A DNA stretch of 64,000 nt, taken from contig NZ_CP072827.1 of NCBI RefSeq assembly GCF_017916255.1, positions 3,286,001 to 3,350,000 of the forward strand, in the 5' to 3' direction. Of this stretch, positions 55,807 through 64,000 are shown one piece after another. Position 1 is the stretch's first letter. Every line of letters begins with the position of its first letter. The DNA comes from Streptomyces mobaraensis NBRC 13819 = DSM 40847. Its GTDB lineage: Bacteria > Actinomycetota > Actinomycetes > Streptomycetales > Streptomycetaceae. The notes under the pieces were generated by a model. The model saw nothing but the letters and a program-made list of their open reading frames with translations, was not told the origin of the DNA and did no database searches. Position numbers and translations under genes: made by a program.

Positions 55807-57102
55807 ATGCCCGACAACCAGCAGCCGCAGCCCGCGAGGAACCCCGACGGCGACGCGAGCTCCCCGCCCGGCTCCCCGGGCGGCGGCGGTCCCGGCGAGA
55901 AGCCGCTGGTGCTCTGCGGCGCCCACCTCGCCGACGGCCGCGTGGTGGACGTACGGGTGAGCGGCGGACGCGTCGAGGCCGTCGGCACGGCGGGCAGCCT
56001 CGCCCCCGGCGTCCGCTGCGACCTCGACGGCTACCTGCTGCTGCCGGCCCCCGCCGAACCGCACGCGCACGGCGACACCGCGCTCACCGCCGACCTGGCG
56101 GGCCCGGTCCCGGACGGCGTCGAGGACGTCCAGCGGCGCGCCACCGAGGCGGCGCTGCTCCAGCTCGGCCACGGCGCCACCGCCGTCCGCTCGCACGTGC
56201 GCGTCGGCGACGTGCACGGGCTGCGGGCGCTGGAGGGGGTCCTGGCGGCCCGCCGCGTCCTGCGCGACCTCACCGACCTCACGGCCGTCGCCGTCCCCAG
56301 GCTGCTCACCGGACTCGCCGGGGCCGACGGCCTCGCCATGCTCCGGGACGCGGTCAAGATGGGCGCCACCGCCGTCGGCGGCTGCCCCGACCTGGACCCG
56401 GACCCCACCGGCTACGTGGAGGCCGTCCTCCAGATCGCCGCCGAGCACGGCTGCGCCGTGGACCTGCACACCGACGCCGACGACCCGCCCCGGCTGGCCC
56501 GGATCGCCGCCATGGCCGGCGGGCTGCGCCCGGCCGTCGCCCTCGGTCCGTGCGGCGGTCTGGCCCGGCTCCCCCGGGAGACCGCCGTCCGGGCCGCCGA
56601 GCAGCTCGCCGCCGCCGGTGTGACGGTGGTCTGCCTGCCGCAGGGCGACTGCGGCACCACCGCCCGCAGCCGCTACCGCGTCTCGCACGCCGCCCCCGTA
56701 CGGCTGCTGCGCGCCGCCGGCGTACGGGTCGCGGCCGGGAGCGGGGCGGTCCGGGACGCCGCCAACCCGGTCGGCCGCGGCGACCCGCTGGAGGCCGCGT
56801 TCCTGCTGGCCTCGCGCGGCGAGCTGTCCCCGGACCAGGCGTACGACGCGGTGAGCGGGCGGGCGCGGGAGGCGATGGGGCTGCCGGAGGTCCGGGTCGA
56901 GGCCGGGTTCCCGGCCGAACTGCTGGCGATCCGCGGGGACGGCGTGGCCGGGGTGTTGTCACTGGGCTACAGCCGGCTGGTGGTGCACCGGGGACGGGTG
57001 GTGTCGCGGACGAGCGCCGTCCGCGAGTACCGGCACTCGGCGGGGGCGCCCGCCCTGGAGCTGCCCCGGCAGGCGCCGCGCGGGGGCGAACCCTCCTCCT
57101 GA
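55807..57102 (+). CDS. Cytosine deaminase-like amidohydrolase with altered active site
   Basis: 431 residues; AGGGAG 4 nt before the ATG at 55807. It follows the CodA-type amidohydrolase layout: N-terminal beta segment (LVLCGAHLADGRVVDVRVSG), metal-loop region EPHAHGDTAL, SHVRVGD, AVDLHTDADDP, then a C-terminal ADLxx-type EAGFPAELLAIRG. Several expected active-site residues differ: the HC motif is GPCGG and the GSDNxxDP-type motif is GSGAVRDAANP. It may have lost deaminase activity or act on another ring amide. Close behind, 32 nt later, follows an NAD(P)-binding protein gene. Confidence 0.75.
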   Translation: MPDNQQPQPARNPDGDASSPPGSPGGGGPGEKPLVLCGAHLADGRVVDVRVSGGRVEAVGTAGSLAPGVRCDLDGYLLLPAPAEPHAHGDTALTADLAGPVPDGVEDVQRRATEAALLQLGHGATAVRSHVRVGDVHGLRALEGVLAARRVLRDLTDLTAVAVPRLLTGLAGADGLAMLRDAVKMGATAVGGCPDLDPDPTGYVEAVLQIAAEHGCAVDLHTDADDPPRLARIAAMAGGLRPAVALGPCGGLARLPRETAVRAAEQLAAAGVTVVCLPQGDCGTTARSRYRVSHAAPVRLLRAAGVRVAAGSGAVRDAANPVGRGDPLEAAFLLASRGELSPDQAYDAVSGRAREAMGLPEVRVEAGFPAELLAIRGDGVAGVLSLGYSRLVVHRGRVVSRTSAVREYRHSAGAPALELPRQAPRGGEPSS

Positions 57103-57134
57103 GGCGCGTGGCCACCGGGGCGTACGGTCGGATC

Positions 57135-57794
57135 ATGCGCATTGTCATCGCTGGTGGACATGGACAGATCGCGCTGCGGCTGGAGCGGCTGCTCGCCCGG
57201 CGCGGAGACGAGGTGGCCGGCGTGATCCGCCGGCCGGAACAGGCGGGCGACCTGCTCGCCGCCGGGGCCGAACCGGTGGTCTGCGACCTGGAGTCGGCGT
57301 CCGTCGCGGACATCTCCCGGCACCTGGAGGGTGCCGACGCCGCGGTCTTCGCGGCCGGCGCGGGCCCGGGCAGCGGCATCGAGCGCAAGGACACCGTGGA
57401 CCGCGGCGCGGCCACCCTCTTCGCCGACGCGGCGGAGGCGGCCGGGGTACGGCGCTTCGTCGTCGTCTCCAGCATGGGCGCCGACGGGGAACCTCCCGAG
57501 GGCACCGACCCGGTCTTCGCCGCGTACCTGCGCGCCAAGGGCGCCGCCGACGCGGACGTCCGCTCCCGCGCGGGCCTGGACTGGACGATCCTCCGCCCCG
57601 GCCGGCTCACGGACGACCCGGGCACCGGCCTCGTCACGCTGGACGACTCGACGGGCCGCGGCGAGGTCACCCGGGACGATGTGGCGGCCGTCCTGGTGGG
57701 GCTGCTGGACGAGCCGGGCACGGCGGGCCGGACGCTGGAGCTGATCGGCGGGCGGACGCCGGTGGAGGAGGCGGTACGGGCCGTGGCGGGGTGA
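57135..57794 (+). CDS. NAD(P)-binding atypical SDR-type protein
   Basis: 219 residues. The Rossmann start MRIVIAGGHGQIALRLERLL (GxxGxxA) and FVVVSSMGADGEPPEGTDPV with YLRAKGAADADVRSRAGLDW then TILRPGRLTDDPG place it among NAD(P)H-binding epimerase-like proteins of the atypical SDR group. Substrate unknown. Its last codons and stop are the first unit of a 27-bp tandem repeat. Confidence 0.88.
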   Translation: MRIVIAGGHGQIALRLERLLARRGDEVAGVIRRPEQAGDLLAAGAEPVVCDLESASVADISRHLEGADAAVFAAGAGPGSGIERKDTVDRGAATLFADAAEAAGVRRFVVVSSMGADGEPPEGTDPVFAAYLRAKGAADADVRSRAGLDWTILRPGRLTDDPGTGLVTLDDSTGRGEVTRDDVAAVLVGLLDEPGTAGRTLELIGGRTPVEEAVRAVAG

Positions 57795-57906
57795 GGGGCC
57801 GCGGGCGCCGTGGCGGGGTGAGGGGCCGCGGGCGCCGTGGCGGGGTGAGGGGCCGCGGGCGCCGTGGCGGAGTGAGCGGCTGCGGGCGCCGTGGCGGGGT
57901 GAGCGG
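57781..57906. repeat. 27-bp tandem repeat, about 4.7 copies
   Basis: Unit CCGTGGCGGGGTGAGGGGCC plus GCGGGCG. Units 1-3 (57781-57861) are identical, unit 4 (57862-57888) has three changes, and unit 5 is partial. Unit 1 contains the 3' end of the NAD(P)-binding gene, so the stop codon region has been amplified downstream. Length is a multiple of three. No hairpin function is evident. Confidence 0.93.
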
Positions 57907-58073
57907 GTCACCGGCGTGGGTGGGCGCCGGGGCCCGCACGAAAAACCCGCGCGCAGTTGAACGCACCGAGGTCCCACCTGAACGCACCCGGTCCCGGCCG
58001 AACGCGCGCGAGCCCGCCCGCCCGGCGTCGAGCGGCCCGGAGCGGGCCCCGAACGCACCCTGGACACACCAAA

Positions 58074-58105
58074 GAGGCCCCCGCTCTCGGAAGAGCAGGG
58101 GCCTC
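58074..58105 (-). terminator. Terminator after tRNA-Tyr
   Basis: GAGGCCCC-t-GCTCT pairs with AGAGC-g-GGGGCCTC (13 bp with one mismatch, 4-nt loop), 6 nt beyond the tRNA 3' end. The rest of the 57907-58073 interval shows nothing else. Confidence 0.8.
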
Positions 58106-58111
58106 ACTCGG

Positions 58112-58193
58112 TGGCGGCGCCAGGATTCGAACCTGGGTAGGCTAAGCCGACGGATTTACAGTCCGCTCCCATTGGCCACTCGGGCACACCGCC
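58112..58193 (-). tRNA. tRNA-Tyr (GTA)
   Basis: An 82-nt class II tRNA: acceptor GGCGGTG/CGCCGCC, long variable arm, anticodon loop CTGTAAA (anticodon GTA) and T-arm CCAGGTTCGAATCCTGG. Confidence 0.96.
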
Positions 58194-58426
58194 ATGGGCG
58201 CCGCCTCGGACTCCCTTTCGAGATCTCCTCGGCAACGACGTAAACCATACCCGATGACCGGGGGTGCTCCGCCACTCGGTCAGGAGCCAGCCGAACGCCG
58301 CCCGGATGACTAGGCTTGCGGGGCGGCCGTCCTCCGGGCCCGTCCGGCCCCCGCCGGGCGCCCGCCACCGAGGACGCCCCCACGCCGCGCCCCTGACGGA
58401 ATCTACGCACGAGGAGCCAACTCAAT

Positions 58427-58915
58427 ATGGCCGACTCCAGTTTCGACATCGTCTCGAAGGTCGAGCGGCAGGAGGTCGACAACGCCCTCAACCAGACTGC
58501 CAAGGAGATCTCCCAGCGCTACGACTTCAAGAACGTCGGCGCCTCGATCGCCTGGTCCGGCGAGAAGATCGAGATGCGGGCCAACTCCGAGGAGCGGGTG
58601 AAGGCGATTCTCGACGTCTTCCAGTCGAAGCTCATCAAGCGCGGCATCTCCCTGAAGGCTCTGGACGCGAGCGAGCCGCAGCTCTCGGGCAAGGAGTACC
58701 GGATCTCCGCGTCGCTCGAGGAGGGCATCTCCCAGGAGAACGCGAAGAAGGTCGCCAAGATCATCCGCGACGAGGGCCCCAAGGGCGTCAAGGCCCAGGT
58801 CCAGGGCGACGAGCTGCGCGTCTCCTCCAAGAGCCGCGACGACCTCCAGGCCGTGATCGCCCTGCTGAAGGGCAAGGAGCTGGACTTCGCCCTCCAGTTC
58901 GTCAACTACCGGTGA
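58427..58915 (+). CDS. YajQ-family nucleotide-binding protein
   Basis: 162 residues, full length for the family: [60 protein letters not shown] and [20 protein letters not shown], ending [11 protein letters not shown]. It has two ferredoxin-like domains. YajQ proteins bind RNA or cyclic di-GMP; in other bacteria one acts as a c-di-GMP-dependent transcription cofactor. GAGGAGCC precedes the ATG. Confidence 0.95.
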   Translation: MADSSFDIVSKVERQEVDNALNQTAKEISQRYDFKNVGASIAWSGEKIEMRANSEERVKAILDVFQSKLIKRGISLKALDASEPQLSGKEYRISASLEEGISQENAKKVAKIIRDEGPKGVKAQVQGDELRVSSKSRDDLQAVIALLKGKELDFALQFVNYR

Positions 58916-58985
58916 CGCGACGGGCGTACCGGTGAGGTGACCGGCGCCCCGAGCGGCCCGAGCCCGAAGAGACCGGCGTCCGGAC

Positions 58986-59030
58986 GAGGGCGCGCCGGGG
59001 AAGGTCCACGACCTTGCGCGGCGCGCCCTC
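58986..59030. terminator. Bidirectional terminator between YajQ and DUF3574 genes
   Basis: GAGGGCGCGCCG pairs perfectly with CGGCGCGCCCTC; inside, AAGGT pairs with ACCTT. It serves both converging genes. Confidence 0.85.
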
Positions 59031-59049
59031 GCTCCGTTTCCGCGGGCGG

Positions 59050-59520
59050 TCAGAAGTCCACGTTCGCGGCCTCGTCCGCGCGCATCACCGATTCCTGGTG
59101 GAACTGCTTCTTGTACGCGGCGCGGATCTCCTGGATGCCCGCGTCCTTCGCGCGGGCCTCGGACTTCGGGTAGTAGAGGGTCAGTTCATAGGACCGCTCC
59201 CGGATGACGACGCCCTTGGCGTCGCGCCACTGCCCGCGCGCGTCCTCGATGGACAGGCCGGCGGGGAACTTCGGGGTGACGCGCCGGGTCACGAAGTCGC
59301 GGAACTGACGGTCCGTCACATCCGGGTGTCCGTCGGAGCGGGCGGTGCCGAAGTAGAGGTGCGTGCCGACGTACGGGGTGCCGCGTACGGCCGTCGAACG
59401 GTCGGCGGGTGCCGGTTCGCCGCCGGCGTCCAGGGCGGCGTACGCCGTGGGGGCGCCCACCGCCAGGACGGTCGCGGCGGCCAGGGCGGCGGTGCGCAGA
59501 CGGGAGGTGCGCTGGGGCAC
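59050..59520 (-). CDS. Secreted DUF3574 protein
   Basis: 156 residues from the GTG at 59520 with AAGGA upstream. The N-terminus RTSRLRTAALAAATVLAVGA then PTAYAAL is a Sec signal peptide. The mature part matches DUF3574 in my memory: GTHLYFGTARSDGHPDVTDR, FRDFVTRRVTPKFPAGLSIE, and SYELTLYYPKSEARAKDAGI. Function of the family is not known; it is an exported protein of about 13 kDa. Confidence 0.85.
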   Translation of the reverse strand: MPQRTSRLRTAALAAATVLAVGAPTAYAALDAGGEPAPADRSTAVRGTPYVGTHLYFGTARSDGHPDVTDRQFRDFVTRRVTPKFPAGLSIEDARGQWRDAKGVVIRERSYELTLYYPKSEARAKDAGIQEIRAAYKKQFHQESVMRADEAANVDF

Positions 59521-59936
59521 GGGCGGGGTCCTTTCGGCCGGGGCCGGCCCGGCGGACGGGCGGGCCGGTACGGTGCTGCGCCCGGTGCGCTGCCGCGCGT
59601 CGAGACGCGCGACCACTCTCCCGGCCGGGCCGGGCACGCGCGGCCGATACGCGCGTCCTGACCGAAAAGTGGCGCAGGAGGGACGGGATGTGCTCACCCG
59701 TGTCGTAGGGGTGTCAGCGGAAGTACGACTCGAGCGTGCCGCGGCGCCGGACGTCCCCCGAGCGCAGGATGTCGGGCAGGCGGTCGTCGTCGACGTGCCG
59801 CGGCTTCGGCGCGCGGGCGGCGGGGAGGTCCCGGCCCGCGAGGTGGCCTCGCCCGGGCGGTGGTCGCTTCGCCGTGGGGCGTCCGCACTCGGCTGCCGTA
59901 CGGACGCCTCGTCGCGCGTGGACTTCTTCCGTGCGC
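59521..59936. pseudogene. Gap with a possible gene remnant (59714-59930)
   Basis: On the minus strand a frame ending in TGA at 59714 reads as protein-like sequence: RPTAKRPPPGRGHLAGRDLP, then AARAPKPRHVDDDRLPDILR and SGDVRRRGTLESYFR. It has no ATG, GTG or TTG in frame and no ribosome site, so if it is a gene piece it is a 3' remnant. The family is not recognised. The rest of the 416-nt gap is empty. Confidence 0.25.
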
Positions 59937-60329
59937 CTACCGGGTGGCGAACGGGCGGTCGGTCGGGACGATTTCGCGGCCGAGCGGCATCAGGGAGACC
60001 GGGATCAGCTTGAAGTTCGCGATGCCCAGCGGGATGCCGATGATCGTGCAGCACAGCGCGATGCCGGTGAAGATGTGGCCCAGCGCGAGCCACCAGCCCG
60101 CGAAGACGATCCAGATGATGTTGCCGAGCAGCGAGCCCGCGCCCGCGTCCCGGCGTTCGACGGTCGTCCGGCCGAACGGCCAGAGGGCGTAGGAGGCGAT
60201 GCGGAAAGAGGCGATGCCGAACGGGATCGTCACGATGAGCACGCAGCAGATGATGCCCGCGAGCACATAGCCGAGCGCCATCCAGAGCCCGCAGAGGACC
60301 AGCCAGACGATATTCAGGATGAACCTCAT
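59937..60329 (-). CDS. YccF-family membrane protein
   Basis: 130 residues: MRFILNIVWLVLCGLWMALG, IICCVLIVTIPFGIASFRIA and the repeat GNIIWIVFAGWWLALGHIFT, CCTIIGIPLGIANFKLIPVS. Two similar halves (NIVWLV..G / NIIWIV..G, each followed by a TIPFGIA/GIPLGIA loop) are the YccF duplication, with about four membrane segments. Function unknown. The ATG at 60329 has AAGG 9 nt upstream; one at 60335 is too close to it. Confidence 0.92.
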   Translation of the reverse strand: MRFILNIVWLVLCGLWMALGYVLAGIICCVLIVTIPFGIASFRIASYALWPFGRTTVERRDAGAGSLLGNIIWIVFAGWWLALGHIFTGIALCCTIIGIPLGIANFKLIPVSLMPLGREIVPTDRPFATR

Positions 60330-60428
60330 GTACATAGCCTTTCACGCGACTGGTTCCCTGGCCACTCACTGTGACGCCGGGAAGCGACGGCGCGGTTGCC
60401 CTCCGCGGGCGGCGGGGGCGGGCGGCCG

Positions 60429-60929
60429 TCACGAGGGGTCGGCGGCCGGTTCCGTCGCGTAGCGGCTCATCGTCTCGCGGTGTGCGCGGGGGCTCGGGGT
60501 GCGTCCGTCGGCCGTCATGTCCCGGAGGTCGCGGAAGTACTGCACGTACAGGTCCGGCGTGAAGATGCTGAGCATGACGGCCGGTTGGCCGGTCGTGTTG
60601 GCGAACGTGTGCGGGGTTCCGGGCGGGACGAGCACGAAGGTGCCCGCGGTCGCGTCGTGGTCCCGGTCCCCGACCGTGAACCGCACCGTGCCGGAGAGGA
60701 CGTAGAAGCCCTCGTCGTGCCGGGCGTGGCGGTGCTGCGGCGGTCCGGGTGTGTGCGGCGCGAGAACGGACTCGGTGACCCCGAGGCGGTGGCCGGTGTT
60801 GCCGCCGTCCTCGAGGACGCGCATATGGGTGGGGCCCAGGAGGATCGTCTCCCCCTCGCCCGGGGCGACCACCGAGGCGGTGGGCGGGGTGGTCATCCGG
60901 CCGGTGCCGGTTTTCGGTTCGTCGGTCAT
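60429..60929 (-). CDS. Cupin domain protein
   Basis: 166 residues. The cupin barrel (about 45-130) shows motif 1 HRHARHDEGFYVLSGTVRFT and motif 2 GTFVLVPPGTPHTFANTTGQ, with the metal His/His/Glu/His set. Enzymatic or binding role unknown. It diverges from a LysR regulator with 80 nt between the start codons, a usual layout for LysR control. Confidence 0.9.
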   Translation of the reverse strand: MTDEPKTGTGRMTTPPTASVVAPGEGETILLGPTHMRVLEDGGNTGHRLGVTESVLAPHTPGPPQHRHARHDEGFYVLSGTVRFTVGDRDHDATAGTFVLVPPGTPHTFANTTGQPAVMLSIFTPDLYVQYFRDLRDMTADGRTPSPRAHRETMSRYATEPAADPS

Positions 60930-61009
60930 GTCCCCATCTCACGGCCGGGGTACGACGGTTGTCCAAGACCTGTCCCGGGCGGCCGATACCGGACGGGTAT
61001 CGTCCCCGC

Positions 61010-61861
61010 ATGGAGCTGCGCACCCTGCGGTATTTCGTGGCGGTCGCCGAGGAACTCCACTTCGGCCGGGCCGCCGCACGGCTGCACATGAGCCAGCCGC
61101 CGCTGAGCCGGGCGGTCAGACGGCTGGAGGCCGACGTCGGTGCCGCGCTGTTCGACCGGTCGCCCGCCGGTGTCGCGCTCACCCCGGCGGGGGCCGTCCT
61201 GCTCGACGAGGCGCGCGCCCTGCTGGACCGGGCCGACCGGGCACGCGACCGCGTGGCCGCGGCGGCCGGGGCCGCCGGCCTGACCGTCGGCATCCTGGGC
61301 GACGGCGGCGGCCCGGACGCGGCGCGGCTGGCCCGCGCCTTCCGCCGGCGGCACCCGCACGCCGAGGTCCGCGTCCGCGACACGGACCTGACCGATCCGA
61401 CCTGTGGTCTGCACGCCGGAACGGTGGACGTCGCCCTGACCCGCGGGCCGTTCGACGACACCGGGCTGACCGTGCGCGAGCTGCGGGCCGAGCCGGTGGG
61501 CGCCCTGCTGCGCGCCGACGATCCACTGGCCCGCCGCGACCGGCTGCGGCCGGCCGACCTGGCGGACCGCCGCTGGTTCCGCTTCCCGGCGGGCACCGAC
61601 CCGCTCTGGCAGGCGTACTGGAACGCCGGGGAACCCCGCGAGGGCCCGGTGGTCCGCGCGGTCCGGGAGTGCCGGCAGGCCGTGCTCTGGAACGGCACGG
61701 TCGGCATGACGGTCCTGGGGCACGAGCCGGGCGAGGGGCTCGCCGTGGTGCCGCTGGACGGTGTGCCGCCGAGCCGGGTGGTGGTGGCGTGGCGGGCGGG
61801 TGAGGCGAGCCCGCTGGTCCGGTCGTTCGTGCGGATCGCCGTCGGGGTCTACGGCGATTGA
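61010..61861 (+). CDS. LysR-family transcriptional regulator
   Basis: 283 residues from the ATG at 61010. The winged helix (MELRTLRYFVAVAEELHFGR, then AAARLHMSQPPLSRAVRRLE) is followed by a type 2 periplasmic-binding effector domain (about 88-283). No ribosome site precedes the ATG; translation may be leaderless. It probably controls the divergent cupin gene or the downstream oxidoreductase. Confidence 0.92.
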   Translation: MELRTLRYFVAVAEELHFGRAAARLHMSQPPLSRAVRRLEADVGAALFDRSPAGVALTPAGAVLLDEARALLDRADRARDRVAAAAGAAGLTVGILGDGGGPDAARLARAFRRRHPHAEVRVRDTDLTDPTCGLHAGTVDVALTRGPFDDTGLTVRELRAEPVGALLRADDPLARRDRLRPADLADRRWFRFPAGTDPLWQAYWNAGEPREGPVVRAVRECRQAVLWNGTVGMTVLGHEPGEGLAVVPLDGVPPSRVVVAWRAGEASPLVRSFVRIAVGVYGD

Positions 61862-61991
61862 GCGTGGTCTCGCCGGGCGTGCGAGACGGCCGGACATGTT
61901 TCGGAGACGGAAGGCCATTCAGACGCTCGTCCGGGGTTCGTACGGTGAGGGAAGTCAACCGGACGAAGACGAACGAGCAGGGAGTGTCCCC

Positions 61992-62918
61992 ATGCGTGCT
62001 GTGGTGCAGAAGACCTTCGGCGGGCCCGAGGTGCTGGAGCTGGTGGAGAAGGAGCGGCCGGTCCCGCTCTCGGCCGAGGTGCTGATCCGGGTGCGGGCGA
62101 GCGCGGTGAACCCGGTGGACGTCGCCGTCCGGTCCGGGGCCTTCCCGCTGCTCGGCGAGCCGCCGTTCGGGGTCGGCTGGGACGTCTCGGGGGTCGTCGA
62201 GGAGGTCGGCGCCGGTTCCCGGTTCAAGGTCGGGGACGAGGTGTACGGGATGCCGTTCTTCCCGCGCGCCGCCAACGCCTACGCCGAGTACGTGGCCGCG
62301 CCCTCGCGCCAGGTCGCCCGGAAGCCCGCCTCGCTCGACCATGTGCACGCCGCCGCGCTGCCGCTCGCGGCGCTCACCGCCTGGCAGGGGCTGGTGGACG
62401 CGGCCGGCGTGGCGGAGGGCGACCGGGTGCTGATCCACCGGGCGGCCGGCGGGGTCGGGCACCTGGCGGTGCAGATCGCCAAGGTCCGGGGCGCCGAGGT
62501 GATCGCGCTGGCGAGCGCGGGCAAGCACGAGTTCGTCCGCGGGCTGGGCGCCGACGAGGTGATCGACTACCAGTCGGTCGACTTCACGGAGGCGGTGAAG
62601 GACGTCGACGTCGTCTTCGACTCCACGGCCCAGGGCGCCCGTTCGACGCGGGTCCTCCGTCCCGGCGGAACGCTCGTCAGCATCCTGGAGCACGGTAACC
62701 GGGAGCTCGCGGCGGCGGTGGAAGCCGACGGCTTCCGCTTCGCCGGGGTGTCGGTGGAGCCGGACTACGCGGCTCTGGAGCGGATCGCCGCCCTCGTGGA
62801 CGCGGGCCGGATCCGGCCGCACGTCGGCGCCACGTTCCCGCTCGCCGAGGCGGGCAAGGCGCATGAGCTGGTGGGGGCGGGTCGGGCGCTGGGGAAGGTC
62901 GTGCTGACCCTTAACTAA
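61992..62918 (+). CDS. NADPH:quinone reductase-like (zinc-free MDR) oxidoreductase
   Basis: 308 residues. GroES-like N-domain (MRAVVQKTFGGPEVLELVEK, ASAVNPVDVAVRSG, GWDVSGVVEEVGAGSRFKVG) and Rossmann domain with HRAAGGVGHLAVQIAK (about 154-169). It lacks the Cys cluster of zinc alcohol dehydrogenases. The likely role is NADPH-dependent reduction of quinones or enones. AGGGAG lies 8 nt before the ATG. Confidence 0.92.
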   Translation: MRAVVQKTFGGPEVLELVEKERPVPLSAEVLIRVRASAVNPVDVAVRSGAFPLLGEPPFGVGWDVSGVVEEVGAGSRFKVGDEVYGMPFFPRAANAYAEYVAAPSRQVARKPASLDHVHAAALPLAALTAWQGLVDAAGVAEGDRVLIHRAAGGVGHLAVQIAKVRGAEVIALASAGKHEFVRGLGADEVIDYQSVDFTEAVKDVDVVFDSTAQGARSTRVLRPGGTLVSILEHGNRELAAAVEADGFRFAGVSVEPDYAALERIAALVDAGRIRPHVGATFPLAEAGKAHELVGAGRALGKVVLTLN

Positions 62919-63003
62919 GGGGGGCTGAGGGGTGGATGCGGGTGCTGGTTCAGATGAGTCCGGTGAGTCCGCGAGACTGGTCACGTCGGACGGAGGAGAT
63001 CAC

Positions 63004-63966
63004 GTGGACATCCTGACCGAGGCGCTGGCCTCGATGCGGACCGGGAGTCCGGCCTCCGTGCGCACCGACGGGCGGGCGCCCTGGGGGCTGCGGCTGCCGC
63101 CCGTCGCGGGGGCCGGCTTCCACGTGGTGCTGCACGGCGCGTGCTGGGCGCTGCCGCTGGAGGACGGGGCCGTGGACACGTACCAGGACCCGATCCGGCT
63201 GGAGGAAGGCGACGTGATCTTCCTGCGGGACGGGCGCGGGCACATCCTCGCCGACCACCCGGACACCCCGGCCCAGCCCGAGGAGACGGCGGAGTTCTGT
63301 CCGGGCACCCCGATCGGGACGGTCTCGGTGGGCGGCGACGGCGCCCGTACCAGCCTGCTGTGCGGCAACTACCACCTGGACCAGGGCCGCCCCCACCCGC
63401 TCGTCGGCCGGCTGCCCGCCGTGATCCACCTGCCGACGCGGGACGGCCGCCACCCCGAACTGAGCGCCGCCGTGCGCCTGCTGGGCGCCGAGGTGGAGAA
63501 CCCCAGGCCCGGCTCGGCCGGCATCGTGCCCTCACTGATCGACTCTTTGCTCCTGTATATCCTCCGGGCCTGGCTGGCGGAGCGGCCGGCCGGGGACGGC
63601 GACGGCGCGGGGTGGGCCGCCGCCCTGGCCGATCCCGTGGTCGCGCCCGCGCTCGCCGCGATCCACGAGGAGCCCTCGGCGCAGTGGACGGTCGAGTCGC
63701 TGGCCGGGCGTTCCGGGCTGTCCCGGGCGGCGTTCGCCCGGCGCTTCACGACGCTCGTCGGCGAGCCGCCCGTCGCGTACCTGACCCGCTGGCGGATGAC
63801 GACGGCGGCGCGGCTGCTGCGCGAGTCCGACGCGCCGCTGACGGCGGTGGCGGCGCGGGCCGGCTACGGGTCGGAGTTCGCGTTCGCGAAGGCGTTCAAG
63901 CGGGAGTTCGGGCAGGCGCCCGGTGGGTACCGGCGGGCGGCGCGGGAGGGCCGGGCTGTGGCGTGA
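63004..63966 (+). CDS. AraC-family regulator with N-terminal cupin domain
   Basis: 320 residues from the GTG at 63004, preceded by GGAGGAGATCAC, a strong ribosome site that excludes the longer frame from 62932. The N-terminal cupin-type sensor (about 1-190) is followed by two helix-turn-helix motifs: WTVESLAGRSGLSRAAFARR and PLTAVAARAGYGSEFAFAKA, with the closing FKREFGQAPGGYRR. It lies 85 nt behind the quinone reductase and may regulate it or a gene beyond the window end. The last 34 nt of the window hold no feature. Confidence 0.93.
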   Translation: MDILTEALASMRTGSPASVRTDGRAPWGLRLPPVAGAGFHVVLHGACWALPLEDGAVDTYQDPIRLEEGDVIFLRDGRGHILADHPDTPAQPEETAEFCPGTPIGTVSVGGDGARTSLLCGNYHLDQGRPHPLVGRLPAVIHLPTRDGRHPELSAAVRLLGAEVENPRPGSAGIVPSLIDSLLLYILRAWLAERPAGDGDGAGWAAALADPVVAPALAAIHEEPSAQWTVESLAGRSGLSRAAFARRFTTLVGEPPVAYLTRWRMTTAARLLRESDAPLTAVAARAGYGSEFAFAKAFKREFGQAPGGYRRAAREGRAVA

Positions 63967-64000
63967 GCGGCGGTTCCGGGGGATGCGTGGGGTCCTCGCG

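Noticed and set aside
57781..57906. CRISPR-like tandem repeats
   Set aside because: The 27-bp units are directly adjacent with no spacers, and there are no cas genes in the window.
59050..61707. 885-codon minus-strand frame spanning several genes
   Set aside because: It is read only because high GC removes stops; it runs out of frame through the yccF and cupin genes and opposite LysR. Only its last 156 codons (DUF3574) are real.

Overview
This 64 kb window is high-GC chromosomal DNA of a streptomycete or close relative. The evidence is very high G+C third positions, frequent GTG/TTG starts, the gene order, abundant one-component regulators, an XRE/DUF397 regulatory pair, and intergenic repeats typical of Streptomyces. 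It carries the main ribosomal/transcription superlocus of the core chromosome. Most genes of the first 47 kb are on the minus strand.

Layout. 1-2.4 kb: 3' part of a glycosyltransferase (+) and truA. 2.5-5.8 kb: alpha operon (rplQ, rpoA, rpsK, rpsM, rpmJ, infA). 6.2-19.05 kb: map, adk, secY, the spc operon (rplO to rplN) and the S10 operon (rpsQ to rpsJ). 19.7-24.8 kb: two plus-strand accessory genes, a Tat/lipobox PIG-L deacetylase and a large LAL-type LuxR regulator. 24.9-29.3 kb: str operon (tuf, fusA, rpsG, rpsL). 29.85-32.75 kb: a six-gene accessory island with an XRE/DUF5753 regulator, its DUF397 partner, small unknown genes and a stand-alone C-terminal piece of a PCMT-like methyltransferase. 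32.9-47.3 kb: rpoC, rpoB, rplL, rplJ, two tandem paralogous lipoproteins, rplA, rplK, nusG, secE and tRNA-Trp. 47.7-51.4 kb: aminotransferase, adenosine deaminase, murB. 51.8-55.5 kb: MFS pump with a TetR regulator, a HadB/HadA-like MaoC pair, rpmG, tRNA-Met and tRNA-Thr. 55.8-64 kb: amidohydrolase-like protein, NAD(P)-binding protein, tRNA-Tyr, YajQ-type protein, DUF3574 protein, YccF, cupin, LysR, quinone oxidoreductase and AraC.

How it works together. The core supplies most ribosomal proteins, all three large RNA polymerase core subunits, elongation and initiation factors, Sec translocon parts and N-terminal Met processing. Operon borders are marked by strong hairpins (rplQ/truA, rpsK/rpoA, adk/map, rplO/secY, rpsQ/rplN, nusG/rplK, rplL/rpoB, downstream of rpoC). 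Good -35/-10 promoters can be read upstream of rpsJ, rpsL and rpoB. The order rpmG - HadA-like - HadB-like ... tRNA-Trp - secE - nusG - rplK - rplA mirrors mycobacteria, with streptomycete genes inserted.

I found no CRISPR array, transposase, integrase or phage gene. The least explained items are the island at 29.85-32.75 kb, the lipoprotein pair inside the rplKAJL region, a 25-nt leader element shared by the S10 and str operons, and an exact 112-bp duplication of the map 3' end.
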